Positions 9,455-17,939 are shown, numbered from the stretch's first letter. The stretch is 64,000 nucleotides of DNA from Listeria cossartiae subsp. cayugensis (GCF_014229095.1 NZ_JAARZC010000001.1:868001-932000); one strand, 5' to 3'. Numbers and translations are program-made. The notes: generated from the letters alone by a model not told the origin.

Positions 9455-10989
9455 TGGTACAGCAAATAATGATTCAAGGCACCGCGTCTGATGCAGGGAA
9501 AAGTGTGCTCGTTGCGGGTTTATGCCGTCTATTTAAAAATAAAGGCAAGCGGGTTGTGCCGTTTAAATCGCAAAATATGTCACTGAATTCTTTTATTACA
9601 GCGACAGGGGATGAAATGGGCCGCGCGCAAGTATTCCAAGCAGAAGCAGCCGGTGTTTTTCCAGATGTCCGGATGAATCCTGTGTTACTTAAACCGACCA
9701 ATGACAGGCAGTCGCAAGTCATTTTTATGGGCTCGATTTTAGACAATATGGACGCCGTGACATACCACGATTTCAAACAAACACTTATTCCGAAAATCCA
9801 AGCAGTTTACCAGAGTTTGGCGGATGAAAATGATATTATTGTATTAGAAGGTGCCGGAAGCCCAGCCGAAATCAATTTAAACGACCGTGATATCGTAAAT
9901 ATGGGCATGGCAAAAATGGTCGATGCGCCCGTCGTATTAGTAGCTGATATCGACAAAGGTGGCGTATTTGCTTCTATTTATGGCACAATCATGCTTTTAA
10001 ATGAAGAAGAACGCGCTCGGATTAAAGGTGTTATCATTAATAAATTCCGCGGCGATGTGGCACTTTTACAACCGGGGATTGATATGATTGAGGAACTGAC
10101 ACGTGTCCCAGTTATTGGTGTGATACCGTATGCCAATCTCCAACTAGAAGAAGAGGATAGCGTGTCCCTCAGTGGTAAAATTTATGTGGCAGATAGCTCG
10201 GCTTTGCTTGATATCGCAATTATCTGTTTACCTCGCATATCTAATTTCACAGATTTTCATATTCTAGAAATTCAACCCGACATAAGCGTGCGCTATATTC
10301 GAAACCTAGCTGATTTTGGAAATCCAGATTTAGTCATTATTCCCGGCAGTAAAAATACACTGGAAGATATGGCTTTTCTTGAAGAATCTGGGCTTAAAAA
10401 TACTATTCAAAACTACGCTAAAAATGCCGGAAAAGTAATTGGGATTTGTGGTGGCTATCAAATGCTCGGTCAAAAAATGCTCGATCCGAATCAAGTGGAA
10501 AGCAAACAACTCGAAATTGCCGGCCTTGGTTTGCTAGACACCGAAACCATTTTTCTCGACCAAAAACGCACTACCCAAATTACTGGTGTGACACTTTCCG
10601 GTGAACCAGTGGAAGGCTACGAAATCCATATGGGGCAAACAACGCGCGGCGAGAATACCAACCCATTTTGCGAAATTAAAGCAGTGAACGGCAATCAAGA
10701 AATCCACCAAGATGGCGCCATTTCCGCAAATAACAATATCATCGGCACATACATCCATGGTATTTTTGATAACGATATTTTCCTAGGAAATCTATTCAAT
10801 GAGCTGCTGAAAAACAAAAATAAGCCCGTTTACCCACATGAAATCATTAAACTAAAAGAACACAAAGAACAAGAATACGACAAATTAGCGGCCCTTTTAG
10901 AAGCAAATATCCAGATGGACCAGCTAGAAAAAATCATGAAAGGAGAAAAAATATGCGTATCTACACAAAAACCGGCGATAAAGGAATGA
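9454..10989 (+). CDS. cbiP: Cobyric acid synthase CbiP
   Basis: A 511-residue glutamine-dependent amidotransferase that amidates side chains b, d, e and g of adenosyl-cobyrinic acid a,c-diamide using ATP. The N-terminal dethiobiotin-synthetase-like ATPase domain has the P-loop IQGTASDAGKSVLVAGL and the conserved KPFKSQNMSLNS-type block. The C-terminal class I GATase domain has the nucleophile Cys332 in VIGICGGYQMLG and His435 in GTYIHGIF. Its last 37 bases overlap the following adenosyltransferase gene. Confidence 0.95.
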   Translation: MVQQIMIQGTASDAGKSVLVAGLCRLFKNKGKRVVPFKSQNMSLNSFITATGDEMGRAQVFQAEAAGVFPDVRMNPVLLKPTNDRQSQVIFMGSILDNMDAVTYHDFKQTLIPKIQAVYQSLADENDIIVLEGAGSPAEINLNDRDIVNMGMAKMVDAPVVLVADIDKGGVFASIYGTIMLLNEEERARIKGVIINKFRGDVALLQPGIDMIEELTRVPVIGVIPYANLQLEEEDSVSLSGKIYVADSSALLDIAIICLPRISNFTDFHILEIQPDISVRYIRNLADFGNPDLVIIPGSKNTLEDMAFLEESGLKNTIQNYAKNAGKVIGICGGYQMLGQKMLDPNQVESKQLEIAGLGLLDTETIFLDQKRTTQITGVTLSGEPVEGYEIHMGQTTRGENTNPFCEIKAVNGNQEIHQDGAISANNNIIGTYIHGIFDNDIFLGNLFNELLKNKNKPVYPHEIIKLKEHKEQEYDKLAALLEANIQMDQLEKIMKGEKICVSTQKPAIKE

Positions 10990-11519
10990 CAAGAATTATT
11001 GGGGGTAGCAAAGTAAGCAAAGACAATATCCGCATCGATGCATATGGCACCCTTGATGAACTGAATTCGCTGATTGGCTACACAATTACCACCCTTGGAA
11101 ACGAACCAGAAATCCAAGCCGAGCTCGAGCAAATTCAACAACAATTATTTGATGCAGGAGGGGACCTTGCAACCGAAGAAGGAAAGCGCGCGTACAAACT
11201 AACGAGCGAGCCTGTTGCTTGGTTAGAAGACAGAATTGATATTTACGCCGATGAACCACCAGAAATCGAAAAATTCATCTTACCGGGCGGAACGCAAGCT
11301 GCCTCGTTATTACATATGGCTAGAACCGTAACAAGAAGAGCCGAACGCGAAATCGTTGGCATGCTAAAAATCGCTTCCAGCAACGAAGAAGTATTAAAAT
11401 ATGTTAATCGTTTATCCGATTACTTTTTCGCTGTTGCCCGAGTCGTCAATTACCGCGCTGGCGAAACAGATATTTTTTACAAAAATTCGGAACTCGTTTT
11501 CCGCAATAAAAAGAAATAA
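10953..11519 (+). CDS. Cob(I)yrinic acid a,c-diamide adenosyltransferase, PduO type
   Basis: A 188-residue PduO-family ATP:corrinoid adenosyltransferase. The N-terminus MRIYTKTGDKGMTRIIGG is the ATP-binding start of this family, YGTLDELNSLIGY follows, and FILPGGTQAASLLHMARTVTRRAERE contains the conserved helix motif with the Arg residues that bind ATP phosphates. VNRLSDYFFAVARVVN closes the domain. It transfers the adenosyl group to reduced corrinoid. The ATG at 10953 lies 37 bases inside cbiP with an AAGGAG site upstream. It is the last gene before a strong terminator, so it closes the B12 operon. Confidence 0.93.
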   Translation: MRIYTKTGDKGMTRIIGGSKVSKDNIRIDAYGTLDELNSLIGYTITTLGNEPEIQAELEQIQQQLFDAGGDLATEEGKRAYKLTSEPVAWLEDRIDIYADEPPEIEKFILPGGTQAASLLHMARTVTRRAEREIVGMLKIASSNEEVLKYVNRLSDYFFAVARVVNYRAGETDIFYKNSELVFRNKKK

Positions 11520-11522
11520 CAA

Positions 11523-11560
11523 AAAACCTCTCCAGACCTAAAACTGGAGAGGTTTTCTTT
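11523..11560. terminator. Bidirectional rho-independent terminator between the B12 operon and the ydcZ-like pair
   Basis: The inverted repeat AAAACCTCTCCAG (11523-11535) / CTGGAGAGGTTTT (11544-11556), with an 8-nt loop and flanking A and T runs, ends the cobalamin operon on the plus strand. On the minus strand it can also end the convergent gene stopping at 11562. Confidence 0.9.
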
Positions 11561-11561
11561 T

Positions 11562-12029
11562 TTAAAAGCGTTGAATTAAAAATACACCAACGAGCATTAA
11601 TAGCACACCAATCATTCTGTAACGGTTAATCGGATGAGGAATAACCCCGAAAAAGCCAAAATGGTCAATAATTAGCGCAATAATCATTTGCCCACAAAGT
11701 GCTAAAACAACCGTCATTGCTGAGCCTAGTAATGGTAAAAGTAAAATGTTTGAAGTTACAAATAATACTCCAAGCGCACCGCCAGTGAAAACCCACCAAG
11801 GAATTCGGCCGACCCCTTTCAGCTGAAAAGTCAAACGACGCTCGATAATTAAACAAACTAGTGTAAGCAAAGTCGTCCCAACTAAAAAGGAAATAAATGA
11901 TGCTACAAAAGGAGAACCGACAGTTAGCCTAAGTTGGCTATTAATCGACGTTTGAATCGGGGAAAGTAGTCCAGAAACAAGTCCCATTGCCATAAAAAGT
12001 AATAATGATTTGGATGATCTTTTTGTCAT
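11562..12029 (-). CDS. DMT-type small membrane protein, YdcZ family (DUF606), copy 1
   Basis: A 155-residue protein with about five hydrophobic helices and the motifs GLLSPIQTSINSQLR and ALCGQMIIALIIDHFGFFGV, which mark the YdcZ/DUF606 family of inner-membrane proteins related to drug/metabolite transporters. The two family members here are adjacent, separated by about 14 bases and clearly homologous (same IQTSIN/VQTAIN, SFxVGTTxL and GQMIxAxxIDxFG positions). They may work as a heterodimer, as in paired SMR-type transporters; this is inference. The ATG at 12029 is preceded by AGGAGGAGAAAAC. The substrate is unknown. Confidence 0.85.
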   Translation of the reverse strand: MTKRSSKSLLLFMAMGLVSGLLSPIQTSINSQLRLTVGSPFVASFISFLVGTTLLTLVCLIIERRLTFQLKGVGRIPWWVFTGGALGVLFVTSNILLLPLLGSAMTVVLALCGQMIIALIIDHFGFFGVIPHPINRYRMIGVLLMLVGVFLIQRF

Positions 12030-12043
12030 GTTTTCTCCTCCTT

Positions 12044-12493
12044 TTAAAAGCGTTGCATCAAGTAAATGCCGCCAAACATTAAAATAACGCCAAGTAAACG
12101 TTCGATATTAATTTCATGCATTGGCACTTGAAATAAACCAAAGTTATCAATTACAATAGCCATAATCATTTGTCCACAAACCGTAATCATCACAAGTAGG
12201 GCAGAACCAAGTCGTGGCAAAAGTAAAATATTAGCTGTTAAGAAAATCACGCCTAAAGTTCCACCTCCAACCCAGATATACCAAGGATTTGAGGCAAGCA
12301 TTTCTGATGATATTGGCCATGATTTTTGTGTAAATAAGCAAACGATAAGTAAAACTGTCGTCCCAACCATAAAAGAAACCCACGAAGCTAAAAACGGTGA
12401 TTTCGTATATGTACTAAGTCGTGTATTGATGGCCGTTTGAACTGGTAATACCATTCCAGCCAATAGACCTGATACAATAAATAATATAATCAA
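12044..12493 (-). CDS. DMT-type small membrane protein, YdcZ family (DUF606), copy 2
   Basis: A 149-residue paralogue of the downstream gene, with the same topology of about five hydrophobic helices and the motifs VLPVQTAINTRLS, SFMVGTTVLLIV and VCGQMIMAIVIDNFGLFQVP. It begins at a TTG (12493-12491 on the minus strand) behind GGGAGGGAAATTT, so a non-ATG start is used. It is the promoter-proximal gene of the two-gene unit. Both proteins end in the same short tail (LIQRF and LMQRF). No substrate can be inferred from sequence. Confidence 0.83.
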   Translation of the reverse strand: MIILFIVSGLLAGMVLPVQTAINTRLSTYTKSPFLASWVSFMVGTTVLLIVCLFTQKSWPISSEMLASNPWYIWVGGGTLGVIFLTANILLLPRLGSALLVMITVCGQMIMAIVIDNFGLFQVPMHEINIERLLGVILMFGGIYLMQRF

Positions 12494-12581
12494 AAATTTC
12501 CCTCCCTTTTATCACAATGAGATAATTATAAAATAAAAGCAGGGCAAAAAGATAGTATTTAATTCAAAGTGAGGTTTTTTT

Positions 12582-13115
12582 ATGAAAATTCGTATTATCG
12601 GATCAGTCGGAAGCGGCAAAACGACATTAGCTAAAAAACTTTCCGAATGGCAACAAATCGACTATTTTGAAACGGACCGCATCGTCTGGAAACGAGAAGC
12701 AACCGAAGTAAGACGAACCGATTCCGAAAAAGCAGCCGTATTAACCAATATCCTCCAACAAGAAAACTGGATTATCGAAGGCGTCCATCTTGAAGCGTGG
12801 GCGACCGAAAGCATTATTCAAGCAGACGCCATTATTTTCCTAGATTTATCTAAAAAACAAATCCGCTCCCAACTCATCAAACGCCAAATCAAACAATTAC
12901 TACGACTAGAAACCGCACATTATCCCATCCGTTTAAAAATGCTAAAGAAAATGTTTTACTGGGATGAGTTATTTGAAAAACGAACCAAACCATTAATTAC
13001 CGAACAAATCGCGAAAAATCCCGAAAAATGGCTAATTATCAAAGAATCACCTAAAATCGAAGCTATCCAAAAAAGCATATTGCAAATTAAATCGACAACA
13101 AATAAATCTGTCTGA
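12582..13115 (+). CDS. P-loop nucleotide kinase-like protein (FlaR/topology-modulation family)
   Basis: A 177-residue soluble protein with a P-loop at the very N-terminus (IIGSVGSGKTTLAKKL, residues 5-20), followed by the adenylate-kinase-like YFETDRIVWKRE block and IIEGVHLEAW, and an Arg-rich lid region (SQLIKRQIKQLLRLE). This is the layout of the AAA-type 'DNA topology modulation FlaR-like' kinases, whose substrate is not established. It is preceded by AGTGAGG (12568-12574) and stands as a single gene divergent from the ydcZ-like pair. The family assignment is fair; the function is unknown. Confidence 0.75.
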   Translation: MKIRIIGSVGSGKTTLAKKLSEWQQIDYFETDRIVWKREATEVRRTDSEKAAVLTNILQQENWIIEGVHLEAWATESIIQADAIIFLDLSKKQIRSQLIKRQIKQLLRLETAHYPIRLKMLKKMFYWDELFEKRTKPLITEQIAKNPEKWLIIKESPKIEAIQKSILQIKSTTNKSV

Positions 13116-13409
13116 TTGAATTCACTATTATATATAGAAGAAAAACGGTTTTTTAACTGTACAAAAAGCTATTTTCAGAAAACTACACCAATTTTATATG
13201 ACTAAATGATGGCAAATGTTACAAATTGAAGAAACCTACATATCATTTGAGCGATTAATAGCTATTTATCAATAATTTAACCCAATCATATAAATAGTAA
13301 AGATTTCTTAAATTCAGCAAAATAGACCTCCAGATGGATTGCAATTGTCGTAAAAGTAACGTATTCTAATACCATCAAAGGATTCGTAGACAGAAAGGCG
13401 TGACGACAG
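13116..13409 (+). other. Intergenic leader region before the first GH73 gene
   Basis: An AT-rich, non-coding stretch. No clear terminator follows the kinase-like gene and I see no canonical sigma-A promoter. It contains GTAAAAGTAACGT (13350-13362), a 13-base motif that recurs with one change (GTAAAAGTAATGT, 14423-14435) in front of the second GH73 gene. A very short frame, GTG at 13400 to TAG at 13418, has no support. Confidence 0.4.
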
Positions 13410-14276
13410 CTGAAATATAGAAAATTATCCAAAAAGAAGAAGAAAAGGCTAATTGGAATAGCAGGAATTTTACTTCTAGTTATTTTAGTAGGAGTCATTG
13501 CATCCGTGGTCAGGCAACAATATTTAATTATGACTGCACCAGAACCGGACCCAGCATATCATTCCAAACAGCAAAACTTCCTAAATGAACTTTCGCCCCG
13601 TGCGCAACAAATTCAAGCCAAACATGGAATTTTAACAAGTATCACACTTGCCCAAGCAATTTTAGAATCCGACTGGGGCCAAAGCGGTTTAGCCCAAAAA
13701 GGCAACAATTTATTTGGTGTCAAAGGGAAAGCCCCGCAACCAATGGTCACGATGACGACGAAAGAATTTGTAGACGGAAACTGGATTGAAATCAATGCTA
13801 ATTTCCGCAAATATAAAGACTGGAACGAGTCACTCGATTCACACGCAGAACTTTTTCTGAAAGGTACTTCTTGGAATAAAGATAAGTACAATGGTGTTGT
13901 TGCAGCAGATGATTATAAAAAAGCCGCGCAAGAATTACAATCAGCTGGCTATGCAACAGACCCCGATTATGCGGAGAAATTAATCAATATTATTGAAAGA
14001 TATGACCTAGCATTGTACGACCGAATTGAAGACAAGATATACTACGACACCAAATCAACCGGCTATGGTAACGTGAAAAAAGACGTATCTGGCGCGGTGT
14101 GGACCAAACCATATGGACTAGCAGGCGCGTTAAAAGTAGAAGAAATTAACTACTATAAACGAGAAGATTTGAAACTTTTACGCGAAGCAAAGACCGATAG
14201 TGGCGTTTGGTACCAAATTTCCGTAGATACCGAGCCACTTGGATGGGTAAAACAAGAATTAATCGAAAAAAAATAG
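13410..14276 (+). CDS. Membrane-anchored GH73 N-acetylglucosaminidase with C-terminal SH3/GW-like module
   Basis: The conserved domain lies after residue about 45: FLNELSPRAQQIQAKHGILTSITLAQAILESDWGQSGLA contains the catalytic Glu of the glucosaminidase (GH73, FlgJ/LytG) family, and the C-terminus (WYQISVDTEPLGWVKQELIE) is one SH3b/GW-like module. The first ordinary start is GTG 13506, but the frame stays open upstream to a TGA at 13401. That extra part encodes a basic stretch (KYRKLSKKKKKR) followed by a hydrophobic helix (LIGIAGILLLVILVGVIAS), an ideal signal anchor. The only start-like codon ahead of it is CTG 13410, with AGAAAGG (13392-13398) upstream. I therefore extend to 13410; the exact start is uncertain. 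Confidence 0.72.
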   Translation: MKYRKLSKKKKKRLIGIAGILLLVILVGVIASVVRQQYLIMTAPEPDPAYHSKQQNFLNELSPRAQQIQAKHGILTSITLAQAILESDWGQSGLAQKGNNLFGVKGKAPQPMVTMTTKEFVDGNWIEINANFRKYKDWNESLDSHAELFLKGTSWNKDKYNGVVAADDYKKAAQELQSAGYATDPDYAEKLINIIERYDLALYDRIEDKIYYDTKSTGYGNVKKDVSGAVWTKPYGLAGALKVEEINYYKREDLKLLREAKTDSGVWYQISVDTEPLGWVKQELIEKK

Positions 14277-14285
14277 AAAATGACC

Positions 14286-14349
14286 GAGAAAGAGCAAAAT
14301 GACTTGTCTTATTTATAGGCAAAAAGTCCTTTACAAGCTCTTTTTCTTT
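14286..14349 (+). terminator. Terminator after the first GH73 gene
   Basis: A long hairpin is formed by GAGAAAGAGC (from 14286) and GCTCTTTTTC (from 14337), with an inner TGACTT/AAGTC pairing and a trailing T-rich run. It separates the two glucosaminidase genes. Confidence 0.65.
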
Positions 14350-14545
14350 TTTATTTTCATTGACCGCACCTTTCTAAAACTGCTCTATCAAAGCGCTAAG
14401 CCTAGATTGTAACATAAGTAATGTAAAAGTAATGTGTATTACAAGGCTGGTTTGATAGAATGAAATAGTTGTTTTAAAGAACACCTGTTTCTAGTTTTTC
14501 AAAAGCTGGAACGATAATTCAAAGAAGGATGTGCAATAAATCATT
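14350..14545 (+). promoter_or_regulatory. Upstream region of the second GH73 gene with repeated GTAAAAGTAAYGT motif
   Basis: Holds GTAAAAGTAATGT (14423-14435), matching 12 of 13 bases of the motif in front of the first GH73 gene, surrounded by TAAC/TAAT-rich sequence. No convincing -35/-10 pair is visible. The shared motif is an observation; a regulator is not identified. Confidence 0.35.
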
Positions 14546-15559
14546 ATGTTACAACTCGCAAAGAAGCATTTGGTGACAATTGGTCTAGGAATTACAATTA
14601 CATTATGCGCCTTACCAATCCACTCCCAAGCTGCTGGTCTAGAGGACGGCCTGACTTCCAAGCAAGAGAAGTTTATTAATGAGATTGCGCCGCATGCTCA
14701 AAAAGTGCAAAGAGAACATGGTATTTTAGCAAGTATTACTATTTCGCAAGCAATTTTAGAATCTAATTGGGGCGAGAGTAAACTAGCAAAAGACGGTAAC
14801 AATTTATTCGGAATTAAAGGCTCTTATAATGGAGCATCGATTAAATTACCAACTAGAGAACACAATGGTGTTGTTTGGGTTGGAACGGATGCTGTTTTCC
14901 GTGCGTACCCAGGTTGGTATGAATCAATGAATGACCACGCACTTTTATTTGTCAAAGGCCCATCATGGAATCCACATCTATACGGAGGACTAATCAAAGA
15001 GTATAACTTTGAAAAAGCCGCTGTTGCACTTGGCAAAACTGGCTATTCGTCTGATCCAGAGTATGCAGCAAAACTAATTGACCTCATCAAAAAAGCAAAT
15101 TTAAATAAATACGATACCGTTTATAGTGAACGAGTATCTGATAAAGCAATCAAAGCAGCTGGAGAAATAGCTATCAAAGATAATTGCTTTATTTGGTCCG
15201 CTCCCGGTGGTACAAAAGGGGCGAAACCAGTAGCGAGTACGTCCAAATATTTTGGTCGCCAAGTGTCGATTAATCAGGAAGTAAAAGTAACCGACTCTAA
15301 TATTACGTGGTATCATATCCATCAAAATGGCGAATCAATTGGTTGGATTGAAAGTACGTCCATTAAAAACTTCTATCAATTAGAAGACTATTCGCCAACT
15401 GTCGCTGCCTTACTAAAAACCGATGATAATAATCGTTTAGTCATCAACATGGACATCGATACATCTGAACTTCACAAAACCAGAGTAGCGAAGGCGGATA
15501 CAAAAGGAAAAACAGCCTTTAATTTACCTTTACTTAACGTACAATCCGTTGTATGGTAA
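14546..15559 (+). CDS. Secreted GH73 N-acetylglucosaminidase with SH3/GW-like cell-wall module
   Basis: A 337-residue autolysin paralogue of the preceding gene. An N-terminal signal peptide (KKHLVTIGLGITITLCALPIHSQAAG) suggests cleavage near residue 30. The GH73 domain (about residues 40-195) has the catalytic Glu in AILESNWGESKLAKDGNNLFGIKG. The C-terminal 150 residues carry GW-like sequence (FIWSAPGGTKGAKPV, then WYHIHQNGESIGWIES), which in Listeria binds lipoteichoic acid. The protein would hydrolyse GlcNAc-MurNAc bonds at the cell surface. AAGGATG (14525-14531) is 14 nt from the ATG, rather far. In-frame ATC/ATT codons just upstream leave some doubt about the start. Confidence 0.87.
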   Translation: MLQLAKKHLVTIGLGITITLCALPIHSQAAGLEDGLTSKQEKFINEIAPHAQKVQREHGILASITISQAILESNWGESKLAKDGNNLFGIKGSYNGASIKLPTREHNGVVWVGTDAVFRAYPGWYESMNDHALLFVKGPSWNPHLYGGLIKEYNFEKAAVALGKTGYSSDPEYAAKLIDLIKKANLNKYDTVYSERVSDKAIKAAGEIAIKDNCFIWSAPGGTKGAKPVASTSKYFGRQVSINQEVKVTDSNITWYHIHQNGESIGWIESTSIKNFYQLEDYSPTVAALLKTDDNNRLVINMDIDTSELHKTRVAKADTKGKTAFNLPLLNVQSVVW

Positions 15560-15568
15560 TAGCCTTGC

Positions 15569-15602
15569 AAAAAAAGCTGAATAGATTACTCGGCTTTTTT
15601 TG
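15569..15602 (+). terminator. Terminator after the second GH73 gene
   Basis: AAAAAAAGCTGA (15569-15580) pairs with TCGGCTTTTTT (15590-15600) across a 9-nt loop, followed by T residues. Confidence 0.8.
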
Positions 15603-15630
15603 CGTTTTCAAAGGATTTTTAGAAAGAAAC

Positions 15631-15639
15631 TGTTATAAT
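15631..15639 (+). promoter_or_regulatory. Extended -10 promoter before the M42 peptidase gene
   Basis: TGTTATAAT contains a perfect TATAAT (15634-15639) with the TG of an extended -10. No good -35 is visible. It lies 32 nt before the gene's ATG. Confidence 0.55.
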
Positions 15640-15670
15640 GTAAAAGGAGTTTATAAGGAGGGTTATTAAT

Positions 15671-16750
15671 ATGGATGAACAATTAAAAATGTTAAAAGCA
15701 CTAACCGATGCAAAAGGTATCCCCGGTAACGAACGCGCAGTAAGAAACGTGTTCCGCGAATACATCGAACCACTAGCGGATAGTTTTGAAACAGACGGCT
15801 TAGGAAGTGCCGTTGCGAAAAAAGTGGGCAACGAAGATGGACCTAAAATTATGATTGCTGGCCATTTAGATGAAGTAGGCTTTATGGTAACGCAAATTGA
15901 CGATAAAGGTTTTATTAAATTTCAAACAGTGGGCGGCTGGGTTTCCCAAGTAATGCTCGCACAAAAAGTAACTATCGTGACGCGCTCTGGCGAAGAGATC
16001 ACCGGTGTTATCGGTTCTAAACCACCACATGTGATGACTGCAGCGGAACGCCAAAAATCTTTTGATATTAAAGATATGTTTATCGATGTTGGTGCAGTAG
16101 ATAAAGCAGAAGTGGAAAGTTACGGCATTCGTCCTGGCGACATGATCGTTCCTGCTTTTGATTTTACTGTAATGAAAAACGAGAAATTCTTGCTAGCGAA
16201 AGCATGGGATAACCGTATTGGCCTTGCAATTGCCATCGAAGTACTTAAAAACTTACAAAAAGAACAACATCCAAATATCGTTTACGGTGTAGGGACGGTT
16301 CAAGAAGAAGTTGGTTTACGTGGCGCGAAAACAGCCGCACATTTCGTACAACCAGATATCGGTTTTGCTGTCGATGTCGGCATCGCGGGAGATACTCCGG
16401 GCGTAACAGACAAAGAAGCGATGAGCAAAATGGGCGAAGGTCCACAAATCGTTATTTATGACGCATCAATGGTAGCACACGCTGGTCTTCGTGATTTTGT
16501 CACAGACGTAGCGGACGAATTATCCATTCCTTACCAATTTGAAGCAATTCCAATGGGCGGAACAGATTCTGGTTCGATTCATTTAACAGGAAACGGAATC
16601 CCGTCTCTATCCATTACAATTGCAACACGCTACATTCATTCTCATTCATCGATGCTACACCGTGATGATTTTGAAAATGCAGTAAAACTAATTACTGAAG
16701 TAGTCAAACGTTTAGATAAAGAAAAAGTAACAGAAATTCGCTTAGGTTGA
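15671..16750 (+). CDS. M42-family glutamyl aminopeptidase (FrvX / endoglucanase-type annotation)
   Basis: A 359-residue dinuclear metallo-aminopeptidase of family M42. The metal and catalytic motifs are all visible: [11 protein letters not shown] (first metal His), AKAWDNRIG (bridging Asp), [10 protein letters not shown] (catalytic and metal Glu), [11 protein letters not shown] (Asp) and [12 protein letters not shown] (C-terminal His). Such proteins are often labelled endoglucanase, but the motifs are those of a cytosolic aminopeptidase that forms large oligomers. TAAGGAGGG precedes the ATG by a normal distance. It may be cotranscribed with the methyltransferase gene 25 bases downstream. Confidence 0.92.
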   Translation: MDEQLKMLKALTDAKGIPGNERAVRNVFREYIEPLADSFETDGLGSAVAKKVGNEDGPKIMIAGHLDEVGFMVTQIDDKGFIKFQTVGGWVSQVMLAQKVTIVTRSGEEITGVIGSKPPHVMTAAERQKSFDIKDMFIDVGAVDKAEVESYGIRPGDMIVPAFDFTVMKNEKFLLAKAWDNRIGLAIAIEVLKNLQKEQHPNIVYGVGTVQEEVGLRGAKTAAHFVQPDIGFAVDVGIAGDTPGVTDKEAMSKMGEGPQIVIYDASMVAHAGLRDFVTDVADELSIPYQFEAIPMGGTDSGSIHLTGNGIPSLSITIATRYIHSHSSMLHRDDFENAVKLITEVVKRLDKEKVTEIRLG

Positions 16751-16775
16751 GTTTCGAGAAAAGAGGACAACTTTT

Positions 16776-17534
16776 ATGGAACAGATTCAATCAGTAAAAA
16801 ACGACCGTGTCAAAACATGGAAAAAACTACAAACGAGAAAAGGCCGCGATAAAACTGGAACTTATTTGGTGGAAGGCTTTCATTTAGTAGAAGAAGCATT
16901 ACGTCAAGATGGTTTAGTACTGGAGCTGCTTGTTTCAAGTGGTGTTTCTGTTCCAGAAGAGTGGTTAAAAGGCGATTACGATGTGTTTGAAATCAGCACA
17001 GAAATCAGCCACTTAATTAGCGAAACGACGACGGAGCAAGGCGTTTTTGCGGTCGTTGCTACTTCTGAGCCAGATATGATGCTTTTATATGGGAAGAAAT
17101 TATTGCTTGTAGATGCGGTACAAGATCCAGGTAATGTTGGGACGTTAATTCGTACAGCTGATGCGGCTGGATATGATTGTGTCGTGCTCGGCCGAGGTAG
17201 TGCAGACCTTTACAACCCGAAAGTGATTCGTAGTACGCAAGGTAGTCATTTTCACATTCCCGTTATTCAAGCAGATTTATTTGATTGGATTGCGAATTTA
17301 GAAGAAGAGGGCGTGCCGGTAATCGGTGCAGTTTTAGATGACCAAGCGAAGTCATTAAACGACATGCCAAAACGCGAAACATTAGCTTTAATGGTCGGAA
17401 ATGAAGGAAACGGTATTTCGCCTGAATTACAAGATCGTCTTTCCGAAAAAGTATACATTCCTATTTACGGCGACAGTGAATCATTAAATGTGGCTGTAGC
17501 AGCAGGAATTTTACTGTACGGTTTAAGAAAATAA
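16776..17534 (+). CDS. TrmH/SpoU-family RNA 2'-O-methyltransferase
   Basis: A 252-residue SPOUT methyltransferase. An N-terminal substrate-binding domain (VKTWKKLQTRKGRDKTGTYLVEGFHLVEEAL) is followed by the knotted catalytic domain with motif 1 DPGNVGTLIRTADAAGYD, motif 2 MVGNEGNGIS and motif 3 LNVAVAAGILLYGL. The domain pairing resembles B. subtilis YsgA and other 23S rRNA ribose methyltransferases; the target nucleotide cannot be read from sequence. It ends just before a strong terminator. Immediate proximity to pheST is usual for ysgA-like genes in Firmicutes. Confidence 0.9.
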   Translation: MEQIQSVKNDRVKTWKKLQTRKGRDKTGTYLVEGFHLVEEALRQDGLVLELLVSSGVSVPEEWLKGDYDVFEISTEISHLISETTTEQGVFAVVATSEPDMMLLYGKKLLLVDAVQDPGNVGTLIRTADAAGYDCVVLGRGSADLYNPKVIRSTQGSHFHIPVIQADLFDWIANLEEEGVPVIGAVLDDQAKSLNDMPKRETLALMVGNEGNGISPELQDRLSEKVYIPIYGDSESLNVAVAAGILLYGLRK

Positions 17535-17535
17535 T

Positions 17536-17580
17536 AAAAAGTGGTGACTAAGGTTATTCAGGCCTAGTCACCACTTTTTT
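17536..17580. terminator. Bidirectional terminator between the methyltransferase and the minus-strand DUF6054-like gene
   Basis: AAAAAGTGGTGACTA (17536-17550) and TAGTCACCACTTTTTT (17565-17580) form a perfect 10-bp stem with A/T flanks, usable in both directions. The minus-strand gene ends inside it. Confidence 0.9.
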
Positions 17581-17939
17581 TTAATTTCTTCCTGTTTTTC
17601 CATTTCTACTTCACGAATCGCCACACGTTTTAAATCAGCTACAACGCTATGCATGTAATCAAACGCTGCGCCCCAGTCAATGCCAGTAAAGAAGCCGTTC
17701 GAACTACCCGTCGAGATAATCGTTACTTCTGTTTCGCCGTGAAAATTATTAATATTGACGAAAAGTGCCGCCCGGTTAGAAGAGCGAAAATAATACTTTT
17801 CGCAAGCAAGTGTCGCAAGTTCGCCAAAATCAAATGTTCTAATTTCAGAAAAAACGATATTCGATCCTACTTGCCCGGCTTTGATTATTTCGAAGGTTTC
17901 AGAAACATCGGTTTTAACAATGTATCGAATGGATGGCAT
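17568..17939 (-). CDS. Uncharacterised protein, DUF6054-like
   Basis: A 123-residue soluble protein with no signal peptide and no membrane helix. Visible features are TFEIIKAGQVGSNIVFSEIRTFDFGELATL, a NRAALFVNINNFHGETEVTIISTGSSNGFF strand-rich core and an acidic/basic C-terminal helix (REVEMEKQEEIKKKW). The layout resembles small proteins annotated DUF6054; this is memory-based and not certain. I chose the ATG at 17939, because AAGGAGG sits 8 nt upstream of it, rather than the in-frame ATG at 17957 whose own codons contain that site. No catalytic residues can be argued. Confidence 0.7.
   Translation of the reverse strand: MPSIRYIVKTDVSETFEIIKAGQVGSNIVFSEIRTFDFGELATLACEKYYFRSSNRAALFVNINNFHGETEVTIISTGSSNGFFTGIDWGAAFDYMHSVVADLKRVAIREVEMEKQEEIKKKW

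Noticed and set aside
11520-12600. B12 riboswitch within the cobalamin region
   Set aside because: No B12-box sequence is seen. Any riboswitch would lie before the first operon gene, left of the window.
14401-14440. WalR-type TGTAAY-N5-TGTAAY site before the second GH73 gene
   Set aside because: TGTAAC and TGTAAA are present but separated by 8 rather than 5 bases, so the known spacing is not met.
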